A DNA stretch of 64,000 nt from Methylobacterium sp. UNC378MF (GTDB taxonomy: Bacteria > Pseudomonadota > Alphaproteobacteria > Rhizobiales > Beijerinckiaceae): assembly GCF_900103195.1 (NCBI RefSeq), contig NZ_FMWU01000008.1:124001-188000 (forward strand), in the 5' to 3' direction. Position 1 is the stretch's first letter, and each line of letters opens with the position of its first letter. The notes below the pieces were generated by a model, which ran no database searches, was not told the origin of the DNA, and worked only from the letters and a program-made list of their open reading frames with translations. Position numbers and translations under genes: made by a program. Shown here piece by piece: positions 37,000 to 45,801 of this stretch.

Positions 37000-37479
37000 A
37001 CCGTTCCCTCCTTGGCAGTATTATTGTCGGCGTGTGTGCTAGGACCGGATTTATGCCCTGCCTTGGCGCAGCTTGGCAGAACAAGATGACCGGGATTCTT
37101 CGAAAAATTCTTGGCCCGCAGGCAAATAAAGTCTCAACTACAACGGCATACGCCTCGGACCCAGAAGCTCACATCTGATGGTCGACGGTATGCCAGCAGG
37201 ATGGTGCTGATATCGCCCCAAGCTGTCAATCGAACCTGCAGAAAAATACACGTTTCCGGGATTGGATTAAATTGGATCGGTCGAACGTAGGTTCCGGGTC
37301 GCCGGTTCGCGGTTGCACCCGCACAACTTTCACGCGGCAGAAAGCCCGCAAAGGTCACAGGTCTGTGGGACCGCTCCGCAATCGACTAGGATCTCGCCAA
37401 GGTTTGGGTTAGGTCGTTTGAGAGCGCACGACAGAGAACGCGTGCGAGACATCATGCGTGTGAGCTGACTGGACGAGGG
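37000..37479. other. oxlT-gntR regulatory region
   Basis: 480 bases, AT-richer than average. It contains CGGTATGCCA at about 37186-37195 (dyad-like), a direct repeat ATTGGAT-TAA-ATTGGAT at 37261-37277 spaced one helical turn, and AATAATAC near 37017-37025 close to the oxlT start (possible -10 on the minus strand). A 74-codon minus-strand open frame at 37134-37358 has no supporting feature and I do not call it. Confidence 0.5.
37187..37195. promoter_or_regulatory. Candidate GntR operator before oxlT
   Basis: GGTATGCCA (extended CGGTATGCCA) is similar to the dyad before frc and is the reverse complement, 9 of 10 bases, of the site at 38493-38502 (TGGCATACCA). It lies in the gap between oxlT and the GntR gene, where an operator of the local regulator would be expected. 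Binding is inferred. Confidence 0.35.
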
Positions 37480-38172
37480 ATGTCGAATTCCGAACCGCTG
37501 AGCGTGAAGCCCATCGTCGCCAGCTCCAGTCTCCGGACCTTGGCCTACGAGGCGCTCAAGACGGCCATCACCAACATGGACATCTACGGGCGTCCGGACG
37601 AGGTTCGACTCGACGAGCGCAAGCTTTCGCAGGATCTCGGCGTCAGCCGGACGCCGGTGCGCGAGGCGCTGACGGTTCTGGAGCAGGAAGGCTTCGTTCG
37701 CTCCGAGGCTCGGCGCGGCGTCTTCGTGATCAAGAAGAACAAGCGCGAGATCGTCAGCATGATCCACGCCTGGACGGCGCTGGAGAGCATGGCGGCTCGC
37801 CTCGCCTGCGTCCGGGCCACCGATGCTCAATTGCGCTCGCTGCGCGAGTCTTTCCCGGAGTTTTTCGAGGGGCAGCCGTCCGAGCACATCGACGAGTATT
37901 CGGATGCGAACATCCGCTTCCACCAGCGCATCATCGCGCTGGGTCACTGCGACGCGATTGCCGATCTGACCAGCAATCTCCTGATGCATGTGCGTGGCAT
38001 CCGCAGCACGGCGCTCCGGCAGGGCGATCGGGCGGAGCGTTCGATCCGGGAGCATGTCGCCATCATTTCGGCGCTCGAAGCCCGCGATGCCGACTTGGCC
38101 GAAAGGCTCGTGCGCGAGCACGGGCTCGGGCTCGCTCAACACGTGGACACGTACGGCGATTACCTGGACTGA
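37480..38172 (+). CDS. GntR-family regulator, FCD subgroup
   Basis: 230 residues. Winged helix-turn-helix at about 20-90: LAYEALKTAITNMDIYG, RLDERKLSQDLGVSRTPVRE, ALTVLEQEGFVRSEARRGVF. C-terminal all-helical FCD domain (100-225) with metal/ligand-binding positions in DEYSDANIRFHQRIIALG and REHVAIISALEARDADLAER. FCD regulators respond to small carboxylates, so oxalate, formate or glyoxylate are reasonable ligands here. Divergent from oxlT. Control of oxlT and frc is inferred from position and shared dyads. Confidence 0.9.
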   Translation: MSNSEPLSVKPIVASSSLRTLAYEALKTAITNMDIYGRPDEVRLDERKLSQDLGVSRTPVREALTVLEQEGFVRSEARRGVFVIKKNKREIVSMIHAWTALESMAARLACVRATDAQLRSLRESFPEFFEGQPSEHIDEYSDANIRFHQRIIALGHCDAIADLTSNLLMHVRGIRSTALRQGDRAERSIREHVAIISALEARDADLAERLVREHGLGLAQHVDTYGDYLD

Positions 38173-38570
38173 TCGACATCCGCTGTCCAATCTGGCCGAT
38201 CGTCGGCGTGGACCTCGTCCCTCCCTGTCATGAAGTTCCCCCGCTCGCTCGACGGGCGCGATCGACGTTGCAGAACGCCTGCCCTCTCACGAGATGCCGG
38301 AACCCGCTCCACCGCGGGTCTCAAATTTAATCGCGCGCCATTGTTGCGGCACCGCAAAAACTTTTCGGTTGTCCGGCATCACAGCACAGGCCGCGAGTTA
38401 CGCCTCTACACGCATGAGACCAGGCAATTTCCGCCGAGAGCAGATCACTCTCCGCGCTCTATGCATGCACAGCATGATCGGTATTCGTTATCTGGCATAC
38501 CACGTTGCGAGGCGGCATGGCATCTATCGCATCGCAACATAGAGCGGTCCCCACCGCGCCGGAGAGTCCG
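38173..38570. other. Intergenic region after gntR
   Basis: About 400 bases between the GntR gene and the small membrane protein, with an AT-rich centre (CAAATTTAATCGCGCGCC near 38321-38339). Contains the TGGCATACCA dyad at 38493-38502. Short plus-strand frames cross it without conserved sequence. No RNA gene recognised. Confidence 0.4.
38493..38502. promoter_or_regulatory. TGGCATACCA dyad
   Basis: Nearly self-complementary (8 of 10) and the reverse complement of the oxlT-side site apart from one base. It lies 69 bases upstream of the small membrane protein gene at 38571. May be another site for the GntR regulator or a coincidence. Confidence 0.3.
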
Positions 38571-38717
38571 ATGATCGCCAGCTTCCTCGCCATCTTTGTC
38601 GCTTTCGCCGCCTGCCAGGCCCTGCTGACCGTGAAGTTCGCGGATTTCCTGTCCGCCGGTGAAGGTGGCCGCAAGACCCTCGAGCCGACCGCCGTTGCGA
38701 CTGCGAAGCTCGCCTGA
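38571..38717 (+). CDS. 48-residue membrane peptide
   Basis: Starts MIASFLAIFVAFAACQALLT, one membrane helix, followed by VKFADFLSAGEGGRKTLEP and an Ala-rich end. The ATG at 38571 is preceded by GGAGAG, a good ribosome-binding site. No family known. Called on start signal, length of hydrophobic segment and codon use; it could be a small regulatory membrane protein. Confidence 0.5.
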   Translation: MIASFLAIFVAFAACQALLTVKFADFLSAGEGGRKTLEPTAVATAKLA

Positions 38718-38825
38718 GAACAGGGCCTGGCTCCGACGCAGGGGACTGCGTAGGGTTAACGCTTTCCTCAAATTTTACGCGTAAGGTGAACCGATCGTTG
38801 ACCGTGCGGACGAGGAGCAACCGCG

Positions 38826-39899
38826 TTGGCCCTCGGCGCCGCATCGCGTTTCTCGGACGGCCCCTTCGTCCTCCTCGTCTCGGATCGCCCGTCCGAACGG
38901 TCAGCCCTTGAACGCGCCATCGCGCTCGTGATGAACTGCCGGGCGATCCCGCCCGGCGTACCGCTGCCTTCAGCGCGGCCACATCTCGTCATCCTGGATC
39001 TGCCGCCGGCCGATACTGCCAAGCTGCAGTCCGCCCTGGCCCGTCACGGATCGCCGGTTCCGCGCCTCGTTCTCGTGCGCGGCGAACCCATGCCGGGCGC
39101 CCGCTACCTGCGCCAGCTGCCGGCCGCGTCGCCTCGGCAACTCGTTCTGGCGAATGTCTTCGCCATGATCGAGGAGGCGTCGCGCGCCGCAGAGGCGCGG
39201 CAGCGTCGGCTCCTGGATTGCGTCTCGGGCGCCACTGCCGTCGTCGCCGAGATCTTCGACAGTGCCGCCCTCGGTGCCCGATTGCAGCGTGCTGACGCGG
39301 ATCGCGGAACCGAGCTGGTTCTGGCGGCTGTCTCCGAGGTGGGGATCGCCGATTGGCTCGCCGAGGTCTGGCGCCACGAGATCGGCGTCTATCAGCACAC
39401 CCTCGGCGTCGCCGGGCATGCCGCGACCTTCGGTTCACAGATCGGTCTGAGTCAGACTGATCTCACGTTGTTGGTGCGGTCGGCGCTGCTGCACGACATC
39501 GGTAAGGCGCGGATCCCCGTGGAGATCCTCAACAAGCCAGGGCCGCTCAATGCCGAGGAGTTGCGGCTGATGCAGCGCCATCCCGATATCGGTGCCCATC
39601 TGCTACGGGCGCACGGCGATTTCGAGGACGCGGTGATCGACGTGGTCCGACACCACCACGAGCGCCTGGACGGGAAGGGATATCCCGATCGGCTGTCTGG
39701 CCCGGCGATCGCGGACCTCGTGCGGATCGTGACGATCTGCGACGTGTTCTCCGCCCTGACCGAGCGGCGGACCTATCGGCAGCCCGCCACCCCCGCAGAG
39801 GCACTGTCGATCATGGCCGGCAGCACCGGGCACATGGATCCGGATCTCCTGCGCGCTTTCGCGCCCTCCATGCTGAAGGGAAGCGCTCTCGCGGCGTGA
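38826..39899 (+). CDS. HD-GYP phosphodiesterase with degenerate receiver-like N-terminus
   Basis: 357 residues. Start is TTG at 38826 with GAGGAG eight bases upstream; no ATG or GTG lies in frame near it. Residues 1-100 look like a degenerate receiver domain (FVLLVSDRPSERSALERA ... HLVILDLPPAD), a middle region follows, and an HD-GYP domain covers about 190-350: VYQHTLGVAGHAATFG, SALLHDIGKARIPVEILNKP, HHHERLDGKGYPDRL and VTICDVFSALTERR. The HD and GYP motifs are intact, so hydrolysis of cyclic di-GMP is plausible. The CAP-domain gene follows on the same strand. Confidence 0.9.
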   Translation: MALGAASRFSDGPFVLLVSDRPSERSALERAIALVMNCRAIPPGVPLPSARPHLVILDLPPADTAKLQSALARHGSPVPRLVLVRGEPMPGARYLRQLPAASPRQLVLANVFAMIEEASRAAEARQRRLLDCVSGATAVVAEIFDSAALGARLQRADADRGTELVLAAVSEVGIADWLAEVWRHEIGVYQHTLGVAGHAATFGSQIGLSQTDLTLLVRSALLHDIGKARIPVEILNKPGPLNAEELRLMQRHPDIGAHLLRAHGDFEDAVIDVVRHHHERLDGKGYPDRLSGPAIADLVRIVTICDVFSALTERRTYRQPATPAEALSIMAGSTGHMDPDLLRAFAPSMLKGSALAA

Positions 39900-40023
39900 T
39901 CGGGTGGGCGTGGCACCCGCGCCACGCTCCTCCGCGGGATCGTGCAGGTCCGCCGCGCGCCGCGCTTTCGCCGCAACCCTGCCGGAGGGAGACGGTCCCA
40001 TTCCGCTGATCGCCCTCCGGACC

Positions 40024-40518
40024 GTGCCCAAGCTCAGTCTCGCCCTCGCTGCCGCCCTCCTGATGACCCTCACCGGATGCGGCGGTCTCTCGGTCATGCC
40101 CGAGACGTCCATCGAGAACGCGACGCACACTGCGGTGCTCGACGAGGTCGCGGCCGCAGCGGCCATCTCGGCCTACCGGGTCCAGCACGGCCTGAACCCG
40201 GTCGTGGTCGACCCGGCTCTCGTGAAGGCGGCGGCCTTCCAGGCCGGAAACAACGCCCGCCACGGTCAGCTCAGCCACGAGGTCGGCGGCAGCTTCACCT
40301 CGCGCATGGCGTCGGCCGGTTTCGCGAAAGCTTGGGCGGCCGAGAATCTCAGTGCCGGGTCCGAGACCCTGGAGCAGGTGCTCGCCCGCTGGAAGGCGAG
40401 CCCTGAGCACAACAAGAACATGCTGCTGCCGCAGATCCGGAGGATCGGGATCGCCCGGGTCGATGCCCCCACCACGCGATACAAGCGCTTCTGGGCGCTC
40501 GTGATGGCTGGCAGTTGA
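40024..40518 (+). CDS. CAP/SCP-domain lipoprotein
   Basis: About 164 residues from GTG at 40024 (VPKLSLALAAALLMTLTGCG). The lipobox LTGC marks a lipoprotein signal peptide. The CAP domain follows: ISAYRVQHGLNPVVVDPALV, NNARHGQLSHEVGG, AAENLSAGSETLEQVLARWK, then SPEHNKNMLLPQIRRIGIAR and the closing FWALVMAG. Bacterial members are secreted or envelope proteins; the role is unknown. The start is uncertain: the frame stays open to a GTG at 39904, and GGAGGGAGA (39981-39989) is a ribosome-binding site better spaced for an unusual start near 40000. Confidence 0.8.
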   Translation: MPKLSLALAAALLMTLTGCGGLSVMPETSIENATHTAVLDEVAAAAAISAYRVQHGLNPVVVDPALVKAAAFQAGNNARHGQLSHEVGGSFTSRMASAGFAKAWAAENLSAGSETLEQVLARWKASPEHNKNMLLPQIRRIGIARVDAPTTRYKRFWALVMAGS

Positions 40519-40529
40519 CGCCGGGCTCC

Positions 40530-42347
40530 TCAGGCTTCGGAGGGCGCGAGATCGACGATCCGGAGCTGGGCGCGCTCGGCTCCGCGCCAGCGGTCGCAGG
40601 ACAGCGTTCCGGCCACGTGCATCTCCCGGCCGATTCCGTTCAGCAAGGCCAGGCCGAGCGGTCGTTCGGCCGCCCGGAAGCAGATCGCCCCCACGACCTG
40701 CCCGTCGCGGCTGCGCAGTCGGGCCCTGACATGGCTTGAACCGACCACCGCGGCATCGACGAGGCGATGCCGGCCCAGTGCGAAGATCGGCTCGGGCGCA
40801 CCTTGGCCGAACGGGCCGGCCTGCTGCAGCAACCGGACCGTCTCTGCGGTGGCCCCGCCGGCGCTGAGGCCGCCGTCGATTAGCAAGGCGTCGGCCGCCC
40901 GGGCCACCGCGACACTGGCCCCGAGCAGCATCGCCAGATGCGCTTCGAAACGTGGAATGTCGTCGGCCCGCACGGTCACGCCCGCTGCCATGGCATGGCC
41001 ACCGCCCTTGCTGGCGAGCCGGGCATCGACGCAGGCGCGGACCGCGAGCCCCAGATCCGCGCCCGGGATCGAGCGTCCGGAGCCCGTGGCGCTCCCGTCC
41101 GGCCGGATCGCGAATGCGAAGGCCGGGCGGTTGAAGCGCTCCTTCAACCGCGAGGCGATGAGGCCGACGATGCCGGGGTGCCACTCGGCGCTGGCGGTCA
41201 CCAGCACGGTGCGGGCCGGATCCAGCGTCAGGGCCCGGTCCATCTCGGCCTCGGCCTCCAGGACCGCCTGCGCCTCGATCGCCTGACGCTCGCGGTTGAG
41301 GCGGTCGAGGTCGGCGGCGATCCGGGCCGCTTCGTTCGGGTCCGCCGTGGTCAGCAGGCGGGCGCCCAGGGCCGAGTCGCCGATGCGTCCGCCGGCATTG
41401 ATGCGGGGTCCGAGCACGAAGCCGAGATGCCACGCTTCCGGCGGCTCGCCGAGGGAGGCCGCGTCCAGCAGTGCGGCGAGCCCGATGCGGCCGCGATGGC
41501 GCATCACCGTGAGTCCCTGGGTCACGAAGGCCCGGTTCAGGCCCGTGAGGGGCACGACGTCGGCGACGGTGGCCAGGGCCACGAGGTCGAGGGCGTCGGT
41601 GAGCTGCGGTTCGGGTCGGTGGGCTCCGAAGAAGCCCTCCCGCCGCAGGGCGCGGTTCAGCGCGACCAGGGTCAGGAAGACGATGCCGGCGGCGCAGAGA
41701 TGGCCGAGGCCCGAGAGATCGTCGAGGCGATTCGGGTTGACCACGGCACGGGCTGGTGGAAGCACCTCGGAGGCCGCATGGTGGTCGAGGACGATCACGT
41801 CGAGGCCGGATTTCTCGGCCTCTTCCAGAGGCGCGTGGCCGCTCGTTCCGCAATCGACGCAGACCAGCAGCGTCGCGCCCTCCGCCGCCAGTGCGGTGAT
41901 TGCCGCGACGTTGGGGCCGTAACCCTCGGTGATCCGGTCGGGGATGTGGATCGGCGCGCGCAGACCCAGATTGCGGAGATAGCCGGCGAGCAGAGCCGCG
42001 CTCGCAGCGCCGTCGACATCGTAGTCGCCGAAGACCGCCACCGTCTCCCCGCGCTTCACGGCCCGGACGAGGCGGCGGACGGCCGCCTCCATGTCGAGCA
42101 GCGTGTCCGGATCCGGCATCAGGTCCCGAAGCCGCGGCGCCAGGTGGCGGGGCGCCGCCTCCGGGATGATTCCTCGCCCCGCCAGCACGCGGGCAAGCAA
42201 TTCCGGCAGGCCGTGGGCCTGGACCATCTTGGCGATATGATTCTGAACGGCCGCCCCGCCGCAGCGCTCCTGCCAGCGCCGACCGGTCACGGAGGCGGCG
42301 ACACCCAGGAAAGGTGGCGGATCAGCGAGGAGCAAAGCGGACGACAC
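40530..42347 (-). CDS. recJ: Single-stranded-DNA exonuclease RecJ
   Basis: 5'-3' ssDNA exonuclease in recombination and mismatch repair. About 605 residues from GTG at 42347 (VSSALLLADPPPFLGVAASV); an ATG at 42425 would add a non-conserved Ala/Cys-rich stretch. DHH-family motifs: VAVFGDYDVDGAASAALLAG, LLVCVDCGTSGH, VIVLDHHAASEVLPPA, then DHHA1 with the GSGRSIPGADLG and GGHAMAAGVTV blocks. C-terminal OB-type domain. Converges on the CAP-domain gene 11 bases away. Confidence 0.95.
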   Translation of the reverse strand: MSSALLLADPPPFLGVAASVTGRRWQERCGGAAVQNHIAKMVQAHGLPELLARVLAGRGIIPEAAPRHLAPRLRDLMPDPDTLLDMEAAVRRLVRAVKRGETVAVFGDYDVDGAASAALLAGYLRNLGLRAPIHIPDRITEGYGPNVAAITALAAEGATLLVCVDCGTSGHAPLEEAEKSGLDVIVLDHHAASEVLPPARAVVNPNRLDDLSGLGHLCAAGIVFLTLVALNRALRREGFFGAHRPEPQLTDALDLVALATVADVVPLTGLNRAFVTQGLTVMRHRGRIGLAALLDAASLGEPPEAWHLGFVLGPRINAGGRIGDSALGARLLTTADPNEAARIAADLDRLNRERQAIEAQAVLEAEAEMDRALTLDPARTVLVTASAEWHPGIVGLIASRLKERFNRPAFAFAIRPDGSATGSGRSIPGADLGLAVRACVDARLASKGGGHAMAAGVTVRADDIPRFEAHLAMLLGASVAVARAADALLIDGGLSAGGATAETVRLLQQAGPFGQGAPEPIFALGRHRLVDAAVVGSSHVRARLRSRDGQVVGAICFRAAERPLGLALLNGIGREMHVAGTLSCDRWRGAERAQLRIVDLAPSEA

Positions 42348-42426
42348 GGGCGCCACCCTACACCGGGCGGCGCAGGGAATCTTGCACCCCGCCGCAACAG
42401 CGACGGCGAACGCGTGCCGCCACAAC

Positions 42427-42454
42427 GAAAAAGGGCGGGCCTCGCTGCCCGCCC
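42427..42454 (-). terminator. Rho-independent terminator after pntB
   Basis: On the minus strand, GGGCGGGC, loop AGCGAG, GCCCGCCC, then TTTTTCG. 8-bp GC stem and a five-T run 26 bases after the pntB stop: the clearest intrinsic terminator in the window. Ends the pnt operon and separates it from recJ. Confidence 0.88.
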
Positions 42455-42479
42455 CTCGAATCGGCTGGCGACCCGGGTT

Positions 42480-43880
42480 TCAGAGCGACTTTAGGATCTG
42501 GTCGACGACCTTCTTGGCGTCGCCGAACAGCATCATGGTGTTGTCGCGGAAGAACACCTCGTTCTCGACGCCCGCGTAGCCGGAGCCCATGCCACGCTTG
42601 ATGAACAGCACGGTCTTGGCCTTCTCCACGTCCAGGATCGGCATGCCGTAGATCGGCGACGCCTTGTCGGTCTTGGCGGCCGGATTGGTGACGTCGTTGG
42701 CGCCGATCACGAAGGCGACGTCGGCCTGCGGGAACTCGCCGTTGATGTCCTCCAACTCGAAGACCTCGTCGTAGGGCACGTTGGCCTCGGCCAGCAGCAC
42801 GTTCATGTGGCCCGGCATGCGGCCCGCTACCGGATGGATGGCGTACTTCACGTCGACGCCCTCCTTCTTGAGCATGTCAGCCATCTCGCGGAGCGAGTGC
42901 TGTGCCTGGGCGACCGCCATGCCGTAGCCCGGCACGATGATGACCCGCTCGGCGTTCTTCATGATGTAGGCCGCATCGTCGGCCGAGCCCTGCTTGACCG
43001 GGCGCGTCTCGACCTGGCCGGATCCGGCCGCAGCGGTGGTGTCGCCGCCGAAGCCGCCGAGGATCACCGAGATGAACGACCGGTTCATCGCGTGGCACAT
43101 GATGTAGGACAGGATCGCGCCCGATGAGCCCACCAGCGAGCCGGTGATGATCAGCGCGAGGTTGCCCAGGGTGAAGCCGATGCCGGCCGCCGCCCAGCCC
43201 GAGTAGGAGTTGAGCATCGACACGACCACCGGCATGTCGGCGCCGCCGATCGGGATGATGATCAGGCCGCCGAGCACCAGCGACGCGATGACGATCAGCC
43301 AGAAGATCGCCTTCGATTCGGTGCCGATGAACAGCGCGATGAGGAGCACGAGTCCGGCGGCCAGGATCGCGTTGATCAGGTGGCGCTGGGGCAGCATGAT
43401 CGGCTTGCCGGACATCCGCCCGTCGAGCTTGGCAAAAGCGATTACCGAGCCGGTGAACGTGATGGCGCCAATGGCGACGCCGAGTCCCATCTCGAACAGC
43501 GACTGCTTGTGGAAGTGGCCGTTCTCGATGATGCCGAAGGCCTGCGGCGCGTAGAGCGCGCCGGCCGCGACGAAGACTGCCGCGAGACCGACCAACGAGT
43601 GGAAGGCCGCAACGAGCTGCGGCATTGCGGTCATCGGTACGCGCTTGGCGATTACCGCGCCGGCGCCGCCGCCGATGCCGAGGCCCAGAAGCACGAGGAT
43701 CCAGGCGCCGGCACCAGTCGGCGGATGGCCGACCAGAGTGGTCAGGATCGCGAGCCCCATGCCGACCATTCCGTACAGGTTGCCCTGCCGGGAGGTGGTG
43801 GGGTGCGACAATCCCCGCAGCGCCATGATGAACAGGACGCCGGCGACGATGTAGAGAAGGGAGGAGACGTTCTCTGACAT
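42480..43880 (-). CDS. pntB: NAD(P) transhydrogenase subunit beta
   Basis: 466 residues. Proton-translocating transhydrogenase, NADP(H)-binding domain III and most membrane helices. Multiple membrane helices to about 280, then the NADPH site: RVIIVPGYGMAVAQAQHSLR, HPVAGRMPGHMNVLLAEANV, FVIGANDVTNPAAKTDKAS and the end KTVLFIKRGMGSGYAGVENE. Supplies NADPH from NADH at the expense of proton motive force, which a methylotroph needs for assimilation. Starts 4 bases after pntAB. Last gene before the terminator at 42427. Confidence 0.97.
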   Translation of the reverse strand: MSENVSSLLYIVAGVLFIMALRGLSHPTTSRQGNLYGMVGMGLAILTTLVGHPPTGAGAWILVLLGLGIGGGAGAVIAKRVPMTAMPQLVAAFHSLVGLAAVFVAAGALYAPQAFGIIENGHFHKQSLFEMGLGVAIGAITFTGSVIAFAKLDGRMSGKPIMLPQRHLINAILAAGLVLLIALFIGTESKAIFWLIVIASLVLGGLIIIPIGGADMPVVVSMLNSYSGWAAAGIGFTLGNLALIITGSLVGSSGAILSYIMCHAMNRSFISVILGGFGGDTTAAAGSGQVETRPVKQGSADDAAYIMKNAERVIIVPGYGMAVAQAQHSLREMADMLKKEGVDVKYAIHPVAGRMPGHMNVLLAEANVPYDEVFELEDINGEFPQADVAFVIGANDVTNPAAKTDKASPIYGMPILDVEKAKTVLFIKRGMGSGYAGVENEVFFRDNTMMLFGDAKKVVDQILKSL

Positions 43881-43884
43881 CCGC

Positions 43885-44340
43885 TCAGCCCTTCTTCTTG
43901 TACATGCCGAGCATGCGCTGCGTGACGAGGAAGCCGCCGAAGATATTGACGCTGGCGAGCACGATGCCGATGAAGCCGAAGAACCGGGCGAGGCCGGTGC
44001 CCTTCTCGATCAGCGGGACGCCGACCGCGAGGATCGCTCCGACGATGATCACCGAGGAGATTGCGTTGGTGACCGACATCAGCGGCGTGTGGAGCGCCGG
44101 GGTCACCGACCAGACCACGTAGTAGCCGACGAAGATCGCCAGCACGAAGATCGCGAGGCGGAATACCGTGGGATCGACCGCGCCGCCTGTGGCCGCGCTC
44201 AGTCCGTGACCCATGCCGTCGGCGATGACCTGGGCCTGATCGGCGGCGTTGCGCGCCACCGCGGCCGCGGCCCGGGCGGCGTCGGCCAGCACGCGCGCCT
44301 GATCGGCCGCCTGATCGGGAGGGACGATGACGTTTGCCAT
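43885..44340 (-). CDS. pntAB: NAD(P) transhydrogenase subunit alpha part 2
   Basis: 151 residues. The membrane part of the alpha subunit when it is split (Rhodospirillum-type): four helices, including [20 protein letters not shown], then [20 protein letters not shown], a highly conserved stretch, and [19 protein letters not shown]. Preceded by pntAA (24-base gap) and followed by pntB (4-base gap), so all three are co-transcribed. Confidence 0.96.
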   Translation of the reverse strand: MANVIVPPDQAADQARVLADAARAAAAVARNAADQAQVIADGMGHGLSAATGGAVDPTVFRLAIFVLAIFVGYYVVWSVTPALHTPLMSVTNAISSVIIVGAILAVGVPLIEKGTGLARFFGFIGIVLASVNIFGGFLVTQRMLGMYKKKG

Positions 44341-44364
44341 TCTGCTACTCCTCTCGGCCGGGCT

Positions 44365-45594
44365 TCACTGCGCGCCCGTTGGGGTGGCCGTGCCGGACGC
44401 CGTGTTGGCCTCCGACTTGGCCAGCCCCACGGAAGCGGCTTCCGAGGCTGCGCCATCGGTCTTGGGCTGGAAGGATGTGTGGACGACCGACCCACCGCGG
44501 GTGAGGTTCGTGGCCTTCACCAGCTCGTCGTCCCAGTTGATGGCCAGCGCCTTCGACTCCTTGTCGATCAAGGTCTCGACGAAAGCGTAGAGGTTGCGGG
44601 CGTACAGACTCGATGCCGTAGCCGCGAGCCGGCCCGGGACGTTCACGTGGCCGACGATTTTCACGCCGCGATCGTTCGTCACGACTTCGCCGGCCTTGGC
44701 GCCGGCGACGTTACCCCCCCGCTCCACCGCGAGATCCACGAGGACGGAACCCGGCTTCATCGACGCCACCATCTCCTCGGAGACGAGCTTCGGCGCCGGG
44801 CGGCCGGGAATCAGCGCCGTCGTGATGACGATGTCCTGCTTGGCAATGTGGCCCTTGACCAACTCCGCCTGCTTCTTCTGGTACTCGGCCGACATTTCCT
44901 TGGCGTAGCCGCCCGCGGTCTCAGCCTGCTTGAATTCGTCATCCTCGACGGCGACGAACTTGGCACCGAGCGATTCGACCTGCTCCTTCGTGGCGGGCCG
45001 AACGTCTGTGGCGGTCACGACCGCGCCGAGGCGGCGAGCGGTGGCGATGGCCTGCAGGCCGGCGACGCCGACGCCCATGACGAAGACGCGCGCGGCCGGC
45101 ACGGTGCCGGCGGCGGTCATCATCATCGGCATGGCCCGGCCATACTCGGCGGCGCCGTCGACCACCGCGCGGTAGCCCGCGAGATTTGCCTGAGAGGACA
45201 GGACGTCCATCACCTGCGCGCGGGTGATGCGGGGCATCAGCTCCATGGCGAACCCGTCGATGCCGGCCGCGGCCATCGCCTGGAGCGCAGCCTCGTTGCC
45301 ATAGGGGTCCATGATCGCGACCACGGTGGCGCCGCGCTTGAACTGCGGCAGCTCCTCGGCGCTCGGGCGCCGGACCTTGAGCACGAGGTCGGCATCCCCG
45401 ACGGCGTCGGCGGCGCTCCCGGCGATGCTGGCACCGGCCGCCTCGTACTCGGCGTCCAGGATGCCGGCCTTCCGGCCGGCACCGGACTGCACCACGACGT
45501 CGGCCCCGAGAGACTTGAACTTCTTGACGGTCTCAGGAACCGCGGCGACGCGCGGCTCCGCGGAGTCCGTCTCGGACAGCACAGCGATGCGCAT
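44365..45594 (-). CDS. pntAA: NAD(P) transhydrogenase subunit alpha part 1
   Basis: 409 residues. Soluble NAD(H)-binding domain I: MRIAVLSETDSAEPRVAAVP at the start, VMGVGVAGLQAIATARRLGA (Rossmann glycine motif) and QDIVITTALIPGRPAPKLVS. Related to alanine dehydrogenase. The C-terminal tail after about 375 is Ser/Ala/Thr-rich and carries no conserved motif. First gene of pntAA-pntAB-pntB; an AAGGGAA element precedes the ATG at 45594. Confidence 0.96.
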   Translation of the reverse strand: MRIAVLSETDSAEPRVAAVPETVKKFKSLGADVVVQSGAGRKAGILDAEYEAAGASIAGSAADAVGDADLVLKVRRPSAEELPQFKRGATVVAIMDPYGNEAALQAMAAAGIDGFAMELMPRITRAQVMDVLSSQANLAGYRAVVDGAAEYGRAMPMMMTAAGTVPAARVFVMGVGVAGLQAIATARRLGAVVTATDVRPATKEQVESLGAKFVAVEDDEFKQAETAGGYAKEMSAEYQKKQAELVKGHIAKQDIVITTALIPGRPAPKLVSEEMVASMKPGSVLVDLAVERGGNVAGAKAGEVVTNDRGVKIVGHVNVPGRLAATASSLYARNLYAFVETLIDKESKALAINWDDELVKATNLTRGGSVVHTSFQPKTDGAASEAASVGLAKSEANTASGTATPTGAQ

Positions 45595-45801
45595 GCGATG
45601 ATTCCCTTGGAAAAGCTCGGCCTTCGAATGCGCGAAACGGCGACGCTTTTCGAGAGGCGGATCTACGATACCGCGTTGGAAGCGGCCGGAATGTAACTTG
45701 CGCTCAATTTAATTGGCCACAATGCGACGGCGGCCCACTCGCTCGTCGCGGGCGGGCTCATCATCGACCGGCGATCGGCGCAGGACCGTCCGGGCTCCGC
45801 C

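Noticed and set aside
37134..37358. 74-codon minus-strand frame in the oxlT-gntR gap
   Set aside because: No start signal, atypical composition, lies over candidate operators.
40938..42494. 518-codon plus-strand frame antisense to recJ
   Set aside because: No domain and no start signal; recJ motifs are clear on the minus strand.
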